Below are positions 30,847 to 41,909 of a stretch of DNA of 64,000 nucleotides, one piece after another (the stretch's first letter is position 1; every line of letters starts with the position of its first letter). Location of the stretch: contig CM060107.1 of assembly GCA_030522415.1 (NCBI GenBank), positions 4,762,847 to 4,826,846 on the forward strand, read 5' to 3'. The notes beneath the pieces were generated by a model that worked only from the letters and a program-made list of their open reading frames with translations, was not told the DNA's origin and ran no database searches. This DNA comes from Channallabes apus. Taxonomy: Eukaryota > Chordata > Actinopteri > Siluriformes > Clariidae. The position numbers and the translations under genes are program-made.

Positions 30847-33800
30847 CCCTCCTTGAACCACCACCTTATCGTGGTGGAGGGGTTTGCGTGTCCCAATGAT
30901 CCTGGGAGCTATGTTGTCGGGGGCTTCATGCCCCCGGCAGGGTCACCCATGGCAATCTGGTCCTAGGTGAGGGAACAGACAAAGAGTGGTTCAAAAGACC
31001 TCTTATGACGAGTACAACCATTGGGAAACGTTTTCCCTCGCCCGGACGTGGGTCACCGGGGCCTCCCTCTGGAGCCAGGCCTGGAGGTGGGGCCCGATGG
31101 TGAGCGCCTGGTGGTCGGGCCTGCACCCATGGGGCCCGGCCGGGCACAGCCCGAAGAGGCAACGTGGGTCCCCCTTCCCATGGGCTCACCACCTGTAGGA
31201 GGGGCCAAAGAGGTCGGGTGCAGTGTGAGCTGGGCGGTGGCAGAGGACAGGGGCCTTGGCGGTCTGATCCTCGGCTGCAGAAGCTGGCTCTAGGGACGTG
31301 GAATGTCACCTCTCTGGCGGGGAAGGAGCCTGAGCTAGTGTGTGAGGTTGAGAAGTTCCGGCTAGATATAGTTGGACTCACCTCGACGCACAGCTTGGAC
31401 TCTGGAACCAGTCTCCTTGAGAGGGGCGCTTATGCGCCGAACAGCAGTTTGGAGTACTCGCCCTTTTTGGGGTCTCTGGAGGGGGCGCTAGAGAGCGTCC
31501 CTCCTGGGGACTCCATCGTTCTGTTGGGAGACTTCAATGTTCACGTGGGCAATGACAGTGAGACCTGGAAGGGCGTGATTGGGATGAACGGCCCCCCCGA
31601 TCTGAACCAGAGCGGTGTTTTGTTATTGGACTTCTGTGCTCGTCACGGATTGTCCATAATGAACACCATGTTCAGGCATAAGGGTGTCCATATGTGCACC
31701 TGGCACCAGGACACCCTAGGCCGCAGTTCGATGATCGACTTTGTGGTCATATCGTCGGACTTGCGGCCACATGTCTTGGACACTCGGGTGAAGAGAGGGG
31801 CGGAGCTGTCAACTGATCACCACCTGGTGGTGAGTTGGCTTCGTTGGTGGGGTAGGATGCCGGTCAGGCCTGGTAGACCAAAACGTATTGTGAGGGTCTG
31901 CTGGGAACGTCTGGCAGAGTCCCCTGTCTGGACGAGCTTCAACTCCCACCTCCGGCAAAGCTTCAACCACGTCCTGGGGGAGGTGGTGGACATTGAGTCT
32001 GAATGGACTGTGTTCCGCGCCTCCATTGTCGAGGCGGCCGACCGGAGCTGTGGCCGTAAGGTGGTCGGTGCCTGTCGCGGTGGCAACCCAAGAACCCGTT
32101 GGTGGACACCGGCGGTGAGGGATGCCATCAAGCTGAAGAAGGAGTCTTACCGGGCCTTTTTGGCTGGTGGCACTCCGGAGGCAGCTGATAGGTACCGGCA
32201 GGCCAAGCGGAATGCAGCTTCGGTGGTTGCTGTGGCAAAAACCCGGGCATGGGAGGAGTTTGGGGAGGCCATGGAGAATGACTTCCAGACGGCTTCGAAG
32301 AAATTCTGGTCCACCATCCGGTGTCTCAGGAGGGGAAAGCAGTGCACGGTCAACACAGTGTATAGTGGGGATGGTGCGCTGCTGACCTCGACTCGGGACG
32401 TTGTGGCTCGGTGGGGGGAGTACTTCGAAGACCTCCTTAATTCCACCAACATGCCTTCCGATGAGGAAGCAGGGTCTGGGGACATAGAGGTGGACTCTTC
32501 CATCTCTGGGGCCGAGGTCGCCGAGGTGATCAAAAAGATCTGTGGTGGCGGGGCCCCGGGGGTGGATGAGATCCGCCCGGAGTTCCTCAAGGCTCTGGAT
32601 GTTGTAGGGCTGTCATGGTTGACACATCTCTGCAACATTGCATGGACATCGGGGACAGTGCCTCTGGACTGGCAAACTGGGGTGGTGGTCCCCCTCTTCA
32701 AGAAGGGGGACCGGAGAGTGTGTTCCAACTACAGAGGGATCACACTCCTCAGCCTCCCCGGGAAAGTCTATTCAGGGGTCCTGGAAAGGAGGGTCCGTCG
32801 GATAGTCGAACCTCGGATTCAGGAGGAGCAGTGTGGTTTTCGTCCAGGTCGCGGAACAGTGGACCAGCTCTACACCCTTAGCAGGGTCCTGGAGGGGGCA
32901 TGGGAGTTTGCCCAACCAGTCTACATGTGCTTTGTGGACTTGGAGAAGGCATTCGACCGTGTCCCTCGGGGAGTCCTGTGGGGGGTACTCCGGGAGTATG
33001 GGATATCGGATTCCCTGTTAAGGGCTGTCCGGTCCCTCTACGACCGGTGTCGGAGCTTGGTCCGCATTGCCGGTAGTAAGTCAGACCTGTTTCCGGTGAG
33101 AGTCGGACTCCGACAGGGCTTCCCTTTGTCACCGATCCTGTTCATAATTTTTATGGACAGGATTTCTAGGCGCAGCCAGGTCGTTGAGGGGGTACAGTTT
33201 GGTGGGCTCAGGATTGGGTCACTGCTTTTTGCAGATGACGTTGTTCTGTTGGCCTCATCATCCTGCGACCTACAGCTCTCACTCGATCGGTTCGCAGCCG
33301 AGTGTGAAGCGGCTGGGATGAGAATCAGCACCTCCAAATCTGAGGCCATGGTCCTCAGCCGGAAAAGGGTGGAGTGCCCTCTCAGGGTTGGGAGTGAGAT
33401 CTTGCCCCAAGTGGAGGAGTTTAAGTATCTCGGGGTCTTGTTCATGAGTGAGGGTAAAATGGAGCGGGAGATCGACAGGCGGATCGGGGCAGCGTCTGCA
33501 GTGATGCGGGCTCTGTATCGGTCCATCGTGGTGAAGAAGGAGCTGAGCCAAAAGGCAAAGCTCTCAATTTACCGGTCGATCTACGTTCCTGCCCTCACCT
33601 ATGGTCATGAGCTGTGGGTAGTGACCGAAAGAACAAGATCGCGAATACATGCGGCCGAAATGAGTTTCCTCCACAGGGTGTCTGGGCTCTCCCTTAGAGA
33701 TAGGGTGAGAAGCTCAGTCATCCGGGAGGGGCTCAGAGTAGAGCCGCTGCTCCTCCGCATCGAGAGGAGCCAGATGAGGTGGCTTGGGCATCTATTTAGG

Positions 33801-33943
33801 ATGCCCCCTGGACGCCTCCCTTGTGAGGTGTTCCGGACATGCCTCACCGGAAAGAGACCCCGGGGAAGACCCAGGAGGGACTATGTCTCTCGGCTGGCCT
33901 GGGAACGCCTTGGGATCCTCCCGGAAGAGCTGGAAGAAGTGGC
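30847..33943 (+). mobile_element. Rex3: Rex3 LINE (RTE clade), near complete
   Basis: It begins with the CCACCACCTTATCGTGGTGG hairpin-like leader typical of this family and ends abruptly in GAAGAAGTGGC without a simple-repeat tail. The regions at 32670-32689 and 33114-33134 match, with one mismatch each, the conserved sites I recall being used to amplify teleost Rex3. GC-rich against an AT-rich background. No target duplication found. Confidence 0.88.
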
Positions 33944-33950
33944 ATTTTAA
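31164..33950 (+). CDS. Rex3 endonuclease/reverse transcriptase, open 928-codon frame
   Basis: One frame covers endonuclease and reverse transcriptase. Endonuclease strands are present at the start ([19 protein letters not shown]) and end ([36 protein letters not shown]). After residue ~88 the frame jumps from LLERG straight to AYAPNSS, losing ~50 residues that normally carry endonuclease active-site strands; the loss is in frame. The RT is complete: [58 protein letters not shown] (Cys is usual for the first Phe) and [12 protein letters not shown] with the catalytic FADD. The first ~40 residues lie in leader sequence, so the true start is unsure. Probably able to make an RT but not to nick DNA. 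Confidence 0.85.
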   Translation: MGPPSHGLTTCRRGQRGRVQCELGGGRGQGPWRSDPRLQKLALGTWNVTSLAGKEPELVCEVEKFRLDIVGLTSTHSLDSGTSLLERGAYAPNSSLEYSPFLGSLEGALESVPPGDSIVLLGDFNVHVGNDSETWKGVIGMNGPPDLNQSGVLLLDFCARHGLSIMNTMFRHKGVHMCTWHQDTLGRSSMIDFVVISSDLRPHVLDTRVKRGAELSTDHHLVVSWLRWWGRMPVRPGRPKRIVRVCWERLAESPVWTSFNSHLRQSFNHVLGEVVDIESEWTVFRASIVEAADRSCGRKVVGACRGGNPRTRWWTPAVRDAIKLKKESYRAFLAGGTPEAADRYRQAKRNAASVVAVAKTRAWEEFGEAMENDFQTASKKFWSTIRCLRRGKQCTVNTVYSGDGALLTSTRDVVARWGEYFEDLLNSTNMPSDEEAGSGDIEVDSSISGAEVAEVIKKICGGGAPGVDEIRPEFLKALDVVGLSWLTHLCNIAWTSGTVPLDWQTGVVVPLFKKGDRRVCSNYRGITLLSLPGKVYSGVLERRVRRIVEPRIQEEQCGFRPGRGTVDQLYTLSRVLEGAWEFAQPVYMCFVDLEKAFDRVPRGVLWGVLREYGISDSLLRAVRSLYDRCRSLVRIAGSKSDLFPVRVGLRQGFPLSPILFIIFMDRISRRSQVVEGVQFGGLRIGSLLFADDVVLLASSSCDLQLSLDRFAAECEAAGMRISTSKSEAMVLSRKRVECPLRVGSEILPQVEEFKYLGVLFMSEGKMEREIDRRIGAASAVMRALYRSIVVKKELSQKAKLSIYRSIYVPALTYGHELWVVTERTRSRIHAAEMSFLHRVSGLSLRDRVRSSVIREGLRVEPLLLRIERSQMRWLGHLFRMPPGRLPCEVFRTCLTGKRPRGRPRRDYVSRLAWERLGILPEELEEVAF

Positions 33951-34275
33951 GTGTGATTAAAATACAAGAAATAGCTTAAACTAAAATAACATTACTAAAC
34001 ATCGCTAAACAACAGAGACATTTATGTTCAGTATTTTGTTTCCATTTAGAAAGATATGTGGCTGCTAACGTTAGCAACCTAACTAAATGCCTGCGTCATG
34101 CTAGCAATACAGTTAACAGTTTAGCGTTAATTCATCACTTCACCATCTTCGTAACCCTGAAAACATTTCACAGAGAAACCTAAAAAGCTCAGGCATCTTA
34201 GCTGTTTCTTTCATACACAGGTGGGGTTCTTTGGCTAACTATAGCAGCTATTCTCAGCTACTGTAAATTATCGTA
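33951..34275. other. Non-coding stretch, nothing recognised
   Basis: Words such as GCTAACGTTAGC and GCTAGC occur. No exon supported. Confidence 0.4.
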
Positions 34276-34283
34276 CCTCAGAC

Positions 34284-34583
34284 CAGTGGCGGTTTTAGGC
34301 ATGGGACGAACTGGGCAGCCACCCAGGTCGGCATTTTTTCATGTCACGTGGGAGACGGCAAACGAACCTGGAGGAAAAAATAATAATCTGTCCCGCTAAG
34401 CGGTTTTCTATTATCTGTGATACCTGCGCTGTGACCGCACCGCCCCTGCAGCTGAAGCAGCCGCACAGAAGTTAAGTGAGCGGGGCAGAGAATGGATGAC
34501 GGGGCGTGGGGGAGGATAGGGGGGGGTAGAGAGGAAGTGGGGGGGAGCCTCGCCCGGGGAGCAATTCTGTAGAACCGCCACTG
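34284..34583. mobile_element. Non-autonomous hAT element with 8 bp target duplication
   Basis: CCTCAGAC at 34276-34283 and again at 34584-34591 flanks a 300 bp element with inverted ends CAGTGGCGGTTTTA and TAGAACCGCCACTG. An 8 bp duplication and CAG(T/G)G ends are the hAT signature. No transposase inside; the 93-residue minus-strand frame at 34344-34625 is its GC-rich body. Confidence 0.9.
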
Positions 34584-34587
34584 CCTC

Positions 34588-34676
34588 AGACCAGCCTGAA
34601 AGTTTCCCTGCTGAAAAAACAGCATAGACCAGCACAGCCGGTGACCAGTTTGACCAGCATATGTTGTTTTCAGTTA
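34588..34676. repeat. GACCAGC-word repeat
   Basis: AGACCAGC, TAGACCAGCAC, GTGACCAGTTTGACCAGC within ~90 bp suggests a decayed short-unit repeat. Confidence 0.4.
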
Positions 34677-34680
34677 TTTA

Positions 34681-34853
34681 TTTGTAAAAAATGTTTGGAA
34701 TCATGTATGCTTTTCGTTCCACTTCTCACGTGTACACCACTTTGTATTGGTCTTTCACATGAATTCCAATAAAATTTATTCATGTTTGTGGCTGTAATGT
34801 GACAAAATGTGGAAAAGTTCAAGGGGGCCGAATACGTTTGCAAGCCACTGTAT
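34681..34853. mobile_element. Truncated end of another Tc1-like element
   Basis: AAATGTTTGGAATCATGTAT through CAAGGGGGCCGAATACG to TTTGCAAGCCACTGTATA matches the terminal arm of a common teleost Tc1-type family as I recall it. No other arm nearby. Confidence 0.55.
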
Positions 34854-34859
34854 ATAGAA

Positions 34860-35104
34860 AACAAGCCCTCCTTTCATGCACCTTGTGCTGAATCATTTTA
34901 CTCAAAGAAACAAATCCTAACATTTTGCTCTTTTAAAATACAAGTTAAAATCACTACATTAAAAATGACTTCTACAGCACAATTTAAATAATTTGATACT
35001 AAAACCAATGATCCATGCAAACATGCACAAAACAGTATTACGCAATAAGGGACAGTGTGAGCAGTATTTAAACAACTACTGCAGCAATTGCCCTTTCTGC
35101 ACAT
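34860..35104. other. Short non-coding stretch
   Basis: Nothing recognised. Confidence 0.3.
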
Positions 35105-35106
35105 AC

Positions 35107-35280
35107 ATTTACATTTAGGCATTTGGCAGATCCAGAGCGACTTACATTTTTTTTTTTTTATCTCATTACACATCTGAGCAGTTTAGGGTTAAGGGCCTTG
35201 CTCAAAGACCCAACAGTGGCAACTTGGTGGTTGTGGGGTTTGAACCTGGGATCTTCTGAACTGTACATCAGTATGCCACA
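35107..35280 (-). mobile_element. tRNA-derived SINE (GTCGCTCTGGATAAGAGCG-tail family), minus
   Basis: Reverse complement of the copies at 54939 and 59331: tail words (CATTTGGCAGATCCAGAGCGA), TGAGCAGTTTAGGGTTAAGG, GGTGGTTGTGGGGTTTGAAC. An internal T-run lies near 35150. Confidence 0.85.
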
Positions 35281-35292
35281 GTTGGTGTATTA

Positions 35293-35832
35293 CAGTGGTG
35301 TCAAAAGTATTCACATTCATTACTTGAGTAGAAGTATAGATACTAGGGTTAAAAAATACTTCTTTAGAAGTTGAAGTATCAACTCAAGCTTTTTACTCAA
35401 GTAAAAGTCTAAAAGTACTGGTTTCAAAACTACTTAAAGTATAAAAGTAAAAGTACCGTGAGGGGCGACAAAAGCATTAAGATCTCGCTTTTGGATCATG
35501 CGACGGGGGTTGGGGGGGTGGTTTGGGTGCGTTTTGCGCGTTCTTAGCATGCGACCGAGGGGGGGGGGGTGTAGTGCGCATTATTATCATGCGGCCGGGG
35601 GGGGGGGGGGGGAGGGGGTGCGCTGTGCGCGTTCTTATCATGCAGCCGGGGGGGGCGCACGAGGCTGTTTTTAAAAAGTAAGGAGTAGAAAGTACAGATA
35701 ATTGCTTAAAAATGTAAGGAGTAGAAGTAAAAAGTCGGCTGAAAAATAATTACTCCAGTAAAGTATAGATACCCAAAATTTCTACTTAAGTAAGGTAACG
35801 AAGTATTTGTACTTCGTTACTTGACACCTCTG
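35293..35832. mobile_element. Non-autonomous hAT-type element with 8 bp duplication and G-rich core
   Basis: Flanked by GTGTATTA (35285-35292 and 35833-35840). Ends CAGTGGTGTCAAAAGT and the inverse of CAGAGGTGTCAAGTAA. The arms carry ACTTGAGTAGAAGTATAGATAC-like words. The core has three imperfect ~60 bp units with GTTCTTA(T/G)CATGCGGCCG and long G runs (35500-35660). Confidence 0.85.
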
Positions 35833-35867
35833 GTGTATTATCACATCAAAAAACAGTTCCAGTTGGC

Positions 35868-37464
35868 AGTGCACCATGATGGTGAGTTTAACAATTTAGC
35901 TTTTGTCACTTTAGTTTGTTTACTATGGTGCCAAACCAGCCAGTAATGCTCTGTGCAGGATTTTTACGTTGTCAGTGTATGTGTGATTTTTAAGTATGTC
36001 TGATTTTAAAGTATGAACACTTCAATGATATGGTACCAGTAATCATTTGAATAAATAAATGTAAAAGCATTTAAAATAATTTATTTTTTCAAGGTAGATT
36101 GTGGCCTTCCACAACAACATTTCAGCAACAACTGTGGCATCCCACCTTCGTCGCTTGTCTGTTGTTTATTAACAATTTCCCTCTGGGATTAGTAAAGTTC
36201 TTTGAATCTTGAATCATTGTTCTGATGGTAAGTTTATAGAGCTGATGGTTTTTTTTTTTAACTCGATTTTGATCCAGTATAGAACAAATGTATTTGTAAT
36301 GTTTACAATTACAGGATTCCCTGAGTTTTGCAACCGCAGGGGACTTTGATTTTACCGGAGGTGAGTAAAAACTCTAATGTATATTTGAAATATAAATAGA
36401 AAGTAATTAGAAAGTATAATTTTTTCCCCTCAGACAGACATGCCTGGTATTAGGAGATGGTGTTTGCTTCTTTTGGAGAATTTCACCTTAAGGTTTATTT
36501 CTCTACATTTTATGAACTAGCACTAAACTTTTTGCTGAGGTGTCGCTTTTACATTATATATACTAGGCCTGTGCAATATAATAACAATTATTCAAGTATT
36601 GTAAATGTACATATTGCGATATGTAACAATCGCTTCAGTTTGTAATCTATTTAGGGTCATGAACAAAAGCACAACGAGAGGAACTTTTGTATGTTTAATA
36701 AGAATCAGTAAATTTTTTTATTTTAAAGGCATAGCACTTATTATTTTGAAAAATTTTATTTACATAATATAAACATACCTCTCCTTTACTACATTTCATT
36801 AGAGGTCTGAAGAACAAAGACGTGCAACAAAGAGACTCAAGAGGCAAATTGAAAATAATTTAATTTAATTACACTTAATATGACTTTTTTGTCGTATTTT
36901 CTTAACATATGTAGAATTACATGTCTTCTCTGCTATCCTTTTTAGGCACAAAAGGCAATCATGACTCCTGAGGTGCAACTTTTGGATGTAAGTCTCTTAA
37001 GTGCTGTAATACTGTCCTGTTTCATTTAAGCAAATGAAGGCTTAAAACTATTCCATATACAGTACTTTCCAGTTACCCCTGGAGATCTTGGAAGTAGTGC
37101 TACAGGATGGAGATGCTGCCTACATGAATCTTTCGCTTACTTGCAGTTGCTTTAGTGCAGTTGTGAACAGGACCCAGTTCAGACAGAAGGTATACTATGC
37201 ATGGTTTGACAGTAAGCATCTGTCCTTTTTTTAATGTAATTTTGCTTATTGTATTTTTAAGCTGTATCATGGCTAACGATCCTAGATGACTTCTGCTTTG
37301 TGTGTGTGTTTTTGACTACAGGTGTTGTGAACTGGGAAAAATGGAGTGAAACCTCAAGGGCTGAATTACGAGTGCCTTTTGAAATTAAAGAATGCAAAAT
37401 GTGTAAAATGTTATTCATGACCTGCTTCGGTTATTACGGAAATGGGAAACGTGTTTGCCTCTGA
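35868..37464 (+). CDS. F-box-like gene, partial model
   Basis: Clear spliced exons on the plus strand: 36315-36360 (after TTACAG, before GTGAGT); 36946-36987 (AQKAIMTPEVQLLD, before GTAAGT); 37073-37211; and 37322-37464 ending in TGA. The last three join in frame. Exon 37073-37211 opens LPLEILEVVLQDGDAAYMNL, with SLTCSCF next, a good match to an F-box (SCF ubiquitin-ligase adaptor motif). The last exon reads VVNWEKWSETSRAELRVPFE, then KECKMCKMLF. A possible start, ATGATG|GTGAGT, is at 35872. Sequence after the TGA still reads like protein (GFYDVTEEPDCCFTCHY), with cysteine pairs, so the stop may be a lesion. Exons between 36361 and 36945 are unclear: one candidate meets a stop and one lacks a donor. 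It may be a pseudogene. Confidence 0.5.
36105..36215. repeat. Possible LINE 3' tail fragment
   Basis: TTTCCCTCTGGGATTAGTAA then AGTTCTTTGAATCTTGAATC resembles 3' ends of fish LINEs; the body is absent. Confidence 0.35.
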
Positions 37465-38050
37465 GGATTTTATGATGTCACAGAGGAGCCAGACTGCTGT
37501 TTCACCTGCCATTATTAGATTGGGAGCGAGAATTAATGCTTGACCACAGAGAGATGTATAAATACCTGCTTTCTCCTCTATCAGAAATAACTGTGAACTG
37601 TATAAATAAATAAATAGCAGTGAAATTCATTAATGTGTCATCATAATTCATTCATGTGTCATAAATGTTTGTATTTGTAAATGTTTAACAACCCTTTTCT
37701 ATTTATTAATTTAATAACATATGGATAGTGGATACTTTTGCTGAGAATATTCCACATTTATGTATTTTATTAACAATAAAAAAAGGGAAAAAAGGCTGTA
37801 AATAAACGCGATTGATTGACATTTAAATTTTTAGTCACGGGTTGCCAGAAATGGAAAAACAGCGGAAGTCTTGTTTGTAAATGTATGTAACCTTGAACGA
37901 CAAACAAGTCATAAGCGTACATTAAAAAAAAAAAAAACTTAACTGAGTTTTATACGCATTTGAAAGCTGAATAAATAAGCATTTCAGCGTTTGTATAAAA
38001 TATATAATTCCTAAATACTGTTTCCAACGGCATTTCCTGTTTATCGTGGC
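37465..38050. other. Downstream flank of the F-box-like gene
   Basis: AT-rich, with AATAAA-like signals (CAATAAAAAA near 37774, AATAAACG near 37801). No other gene seen. Confidence 0.35.
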
Positions 38051-38064
38051 AGCGACATCAATCC

Positions 38065-38245
38065 ATTTCACTAACCAATGAGAGGAGTTGTGGGAGGAAC
38101 GTTGCACGACGTCATGACTTTCCTTACAACCAATGAGAAACCATGTGGGCGGGGCAACACGTGCAGCCCCGCCCCAGATTCAGCCCCGCCCTGATCTGCA
38201 GGCTGCAGACAGGGGTTATTGAGACTGCGACGTCACGCTGCGCAG
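38065..38245. promoter_or_regulatory. Promoter-like patch: CCAAT, GC boxes, CRE-like site
   Basis: CCAATGAGA twice (38075, 38131), GGGCGGGGC at ~38148, CCCCGCCCC and CCCCGCCC at 38167-38190, ACGACGTCATGAC at 38107 and GCGACGTCACGC at 38227. This combination in an otherwise AT-rich region looks like a housekeeping-type promoter. No first exon could be assigned on either strand; the Harbinger element at 38327 begins just downstream. Confidence 0.45.
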
Positions 38246-38639
38246 CGCCGCCTATGTGTCGCCACTGATAGCACATCAGTGTTCTAAACTAGTTTTTAGT
38301 TTGCAAATCCGGTGTATGTTTGTAGTCAGGGGGCTGTTCCAGGAAGCAGGTTATGTGACATACCCGGATAAGTTTGAGGGTAAGTTAGTGGATAACCTCA
38401 ACTTCCGGTTCCAGAAACGGAGGTAACTTTCTGGGTATGTATGTAACCATAGCAACTTACTCTCTGAAGATGAGCTGCTCGGTAGCAGATTATGTTCCAG
38501 GGTAAGTTTGTTCCAGAAGGTTATTCAGCAGGCCACGCCCCTTTGATGAGGATCACGTGGACGCGGAGGCACAAATTATACGAGGTTTTTTCGCCGGGAG
38601 AGAATTATAAGACCTCGTATTGATGTTTTTTTTTATTTT

Positions 38640-39720
38640 CTAATGATTATTTGAAAGAGCGTTATTGGTTTTCAATGGAATTAAATTATTTAACACATCT
38701 CCTGAAACCGCATATTGCAAAAGTCACAAACGGCGGGTCTGCGCTTAGTAAACATTCCGTGTATATCACTTCGTTTTTTTCAGGGCATTTTTTGTACAAT
38801 GTGGGGCGTGTGACGCAGAGCATGTGGGAAAGGCAACTGTATGTCTGGCACTTAAACACTTCTTACACACATGTGTACAGCAGGTCCCTGGACATAAACC
38901 TCTGTGTGGTATTAAAGAGGAATTCCACAGAGTGGCAGGTTTTGTCCTTTGTAGTAAAATTTATGACGCATATTTAATATGTAGTCATACTATTTATATA
39001 CATGTATTCATCCTGCACACACACACACACACTTGATCCTCCAATATATGACTTTCTATTTCAGGGTTTTCAAATGTAATTGGGTGCATTGATGGCACCT
39101 ACATTCCTATTAAAGCTAAAGCTATAGCTTCAATAAATGAGGGAGACTATGTTAATAGGAAATCTATTCATAGTATCAGTGTACAGGTAACAACTTAATT
39201 TTGCATCCTTAATTTTTTGCCTTGTTAAAATCATTAAACTCATTACTTTTTTCCACATATGTGAGGCAACTCACATCATTACTAATGATAAGACAAAATG
39301 GCCAGGATCTGTGTCATCATTATGCCAGACATTTCAGCAGGGTATGTTTTTCTTCATACAATGTTTTTTTTTCTTTTCACTATATTTGTATTGTACACTT
39401 GAATCATTTCAGGACAGTACAGTAGTTACTTGCTGGGGGACAGGGAATACCCTTGTCTGCCCTATTTAATGCCACCCTACCCTGAACAAGTCTAGGTTTC
39501 GGTGTAGCTCAGTGTGGGCTCCGGGTCAGTCCAGAGAGGGCATGTGACATCATAATGGCTTGTGTTGTGCTTCACAACATTGCCACTATAAGAGGAGAGA
39601 GCCACCCTCCTTATATTGAAGAAGATGCCCAGAGGAACCTCTACAGATCTTTGCACACAACAGAGATGGAAGACTTTTGGGAGACAGGATTTGTCAAAAT
39701 TACTTTTATTAAATAGTTTG
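38640..39720 (+). pseudogene. Harbinger nuclease (HARBI1-like), copy A, decayed
   Basis: Pieces in order: GHFLYNVG with (in another frame) EHVGKATVCLALKHF; PGHKPLCGIKEEFHRVAGF (38880-38945); after an intron, SNVIGCIDGTYIPIKA with the first catalytic Asp (39066-39186, then GTAACA); ATHIITNDKTKWPG (39265-39345); LLGDREYPCLPY with the second Asp (~39432). About 75 bp that would carry the RVEMTIG Glu segment are missing compared with copy B. Frameshifts and stops make it inactive. The 108-residue frame at 38651-38977 is one fragment. Confidence 0.82.
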
Positions 39721-39790
39721 CACTGGTCTGCTGTATAGTTCATGTCTTTTTTTCCTGAAAAACAATGAAAGTAAAATGAAATAAAATGTA

Positions 39791-40164
39791 GGTGACGCGG
39801 TGGTGTAGTGGTTAGCACTGTCGCCTTGCACCTCCAGGGTCTGGGTTCGATTCCCCGGCCAGGCTCGATTCCCGTCTCTGTGTGCATGGAGTTTGCATGT
39901 TCTCCCCGTGCTTGGTGGGTTTCCTCTGGATTCTCCGGTTTCCTCCCACAGTCCAAAGATATGCAGGTTAGGCTAATTGGCGTTCCTAAATTGCCCGTAG
40001 TGTGTGATTGGGTGTGTGAGTGTGAGTGTGTGTATGTGTGTGTGCCCTGCGATGGATTGGCACCCTGTCCAGGGTGTACCCCGCCTAGTGCCCGAAGTCT
40101 CCTGGGATAGGCTCCAGGTCCCCCGCGACCCTGAACACAGGATTAAGCGGTATAGAAAATGAAT
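39791..40164 (+). mobile_element. V-SINE inside Harbinger copy A
   Basis: Pol III A-box-like TGGTGTAGTGG and B box GGTTCGATTCC (39844-39854), the V-SINE core (GTGTGCATGGAGTTTGCATG), and a GATTAAGCGGTATAGAAAAT tail. It is flanked by AATGAAATAAAATGT on both sides. Open frames over it are not genes. Confidence 0.92.
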
Positions 40165-40289
40165 GAAATAAAATGTGTGGTTTTTTTATGACATTGCTTT
40201 ATATACACAACACTTTTAACATGCAACAGATTAATATATGCACAAGTTCTCACCTTAAGGCGATGCTCCAGTAATTAAATTTCTAGTGT

Positions 40290-41310
40290 TGCTTTTTTAA
40301 TGGATAGCCTTTTCTCTTCCATTTAAGGTCCATCTCCATGTCACTTTTTCATATTTGTTTTTGAATATGGACCTTATGCAGCTCCTTTGCTGACAACTAG
40401 GAAGGAAACTAGGATTTATTATTAAAAATAATAAAATTAATAAGATTCTGTCAGAAAATTAAATTAAAATATGGACATCTGCACACAAATTCTTACACCG
40501 CTTAGATCGTGCATTGAGGTTGAAGGACCTTCATCTGTGAAGAAATCCCCAGGTATGTACTGTGAAAGAACAATGACAGTTTGTTACTCTAATGTAAAAA
40601 GGGGGCGCTGCATTATAATGGTATGCATCCCACCTCGGTGGATCTACCAGCATTGTCCACTTCTGTCACAGCAGATGTGTCTCTTCATCTTCATTCTTCA
40701 GTGAAAATATGCAAGTATACGTTATCTGGCACAAAAGAAAAAAAAATACCTAAAAGCAACTAAAGGTACCTGACAACAAAACACTTGCAACTGTGACAGA
40801 CTGTGTTCTTTCTGTAGCGTCCAATAATATAATCCCTTTATCTAATCAACCCAGTATCTATAAGAAAATACAACCCAGCATAAAATTCTCAATATTATCA
40901 AAGAAAAAACCACTAATGCAGGAAAAAACATGTCAAAGTAATACAGCTAAGATCACAATAGCCTACTGTATACATCATGGGCAGTTAAATACAGTAAGCC
41001 TGCATAAAAACGTTAAGCATGTTCAAAAGCCTTTAAGTGACAGAGATAGTAATTTATTAATTCATATAATGAAAACAAACCATAGTGGTAAACTTACATT
41101 TCACCATGTTAGTGTCACTGGTGGCCCTTTATTAAGGGACAGAGCCAGAACTCCTCAGATGGGGTAAGGGGGGGTGGTGGGTCTCCGCCAGTTAGACGGA
41201 CTTCAGCCTTATATTAGCTACATGACAGAATGAATATACTAAACCGTGTTTAATAAATAGTTCAGTGATCGTGTAATAAGATATTACCTTTTTGCAGAAC
41301 GTTTTTGTGT
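40290..41310 (-). pseudogene. Harbinger Myb-like partner gene, copy A, decayed
   Basis: The minus strand carries EVRLTGGDPPPPL, LTPSEE and LNKGPPVTL (41105-41215), like the C-terminal part of Harbinger Myb/trihelix partner proteins (TGGGPAPP and LNRGRP words in the family, as I recall), plus spliced-looking fragments to ~40300. Frameshifts prevent a product. The plus-strand 124-residue frame at 40793-41167 is a shadow. Confidence 0.55.
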
Positions 41311-41909
41311 TTCATTTTCACTTGGCTTCTGCCTCCAGAAGGATTAAACCTTATTAAATAAGAAACCATACAGTCAGTATACACTGGTATTTTAACCTAA
41401 AGAAATTAATGGCAGGAAAAGTAAATGCTTTCATTTAACAGTCAAAAGGACGCGGAAGGGGTGTTTAATTATTTTTGCATTATAATAAAAGGAGAGGCGA
41501 TGTCAAATTTGCAATTTAATACACTCACACATTTACTCTGTCTTCCTTTTTTTGCCAAGTTAACTCTCTTTCTTTAGCCGAAGCAGCCATATTGCTTTTT
41601 TTTCATTATTATTGGCTTAAATTCCTCATATGCGCGCATTAAAACCTCTGTGAAGTATAATAGACTCTGTGCCGCTCTCTTTGTTCACTTTGATGTTCCA
41701 TTTTGACTCGTGAAATCGTCGATCCATTGAAAATGTCTTTATGTACGCACCGTGCACGCGCACTAACTCTGGGTAGCAAGATTAAACTTAATCTTATCAG
41801 GTGTTTTGGAACCGACATACTCTCGGTATGTGTGTTTGGGGTTAATCAACCCAGAGGTTAAGATTAACCAAATGGTAAGTTAACCAAGCTTTCTGGAACA
41901 CCCCCCTGA

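Larger units (their letters stand above)
38327..41909. mobile_element. Harbinger element, copy A
   Basis: Inverted ends CAGGGGGCTGTTCCAGGAAG at 38327 and the inverse of CAGGGGGGTGTTCCAGAAAG at 41909, 3.58 kb apart. It holds a decayed nuclease gene on plus and a decayed Myb-like gene on minus, the two-gene plan of PIF/Harbinger elements, plus an embedded V-SINE. A 3 bp target duplication was not clear. Confidence 0.88.

Noticed and set aside
30926..31381. 151-residue Pro/Arg-rich minus-strand protein
   Set aside because: Antisense of the GC-rich Rex3 leader; no family resemblance.
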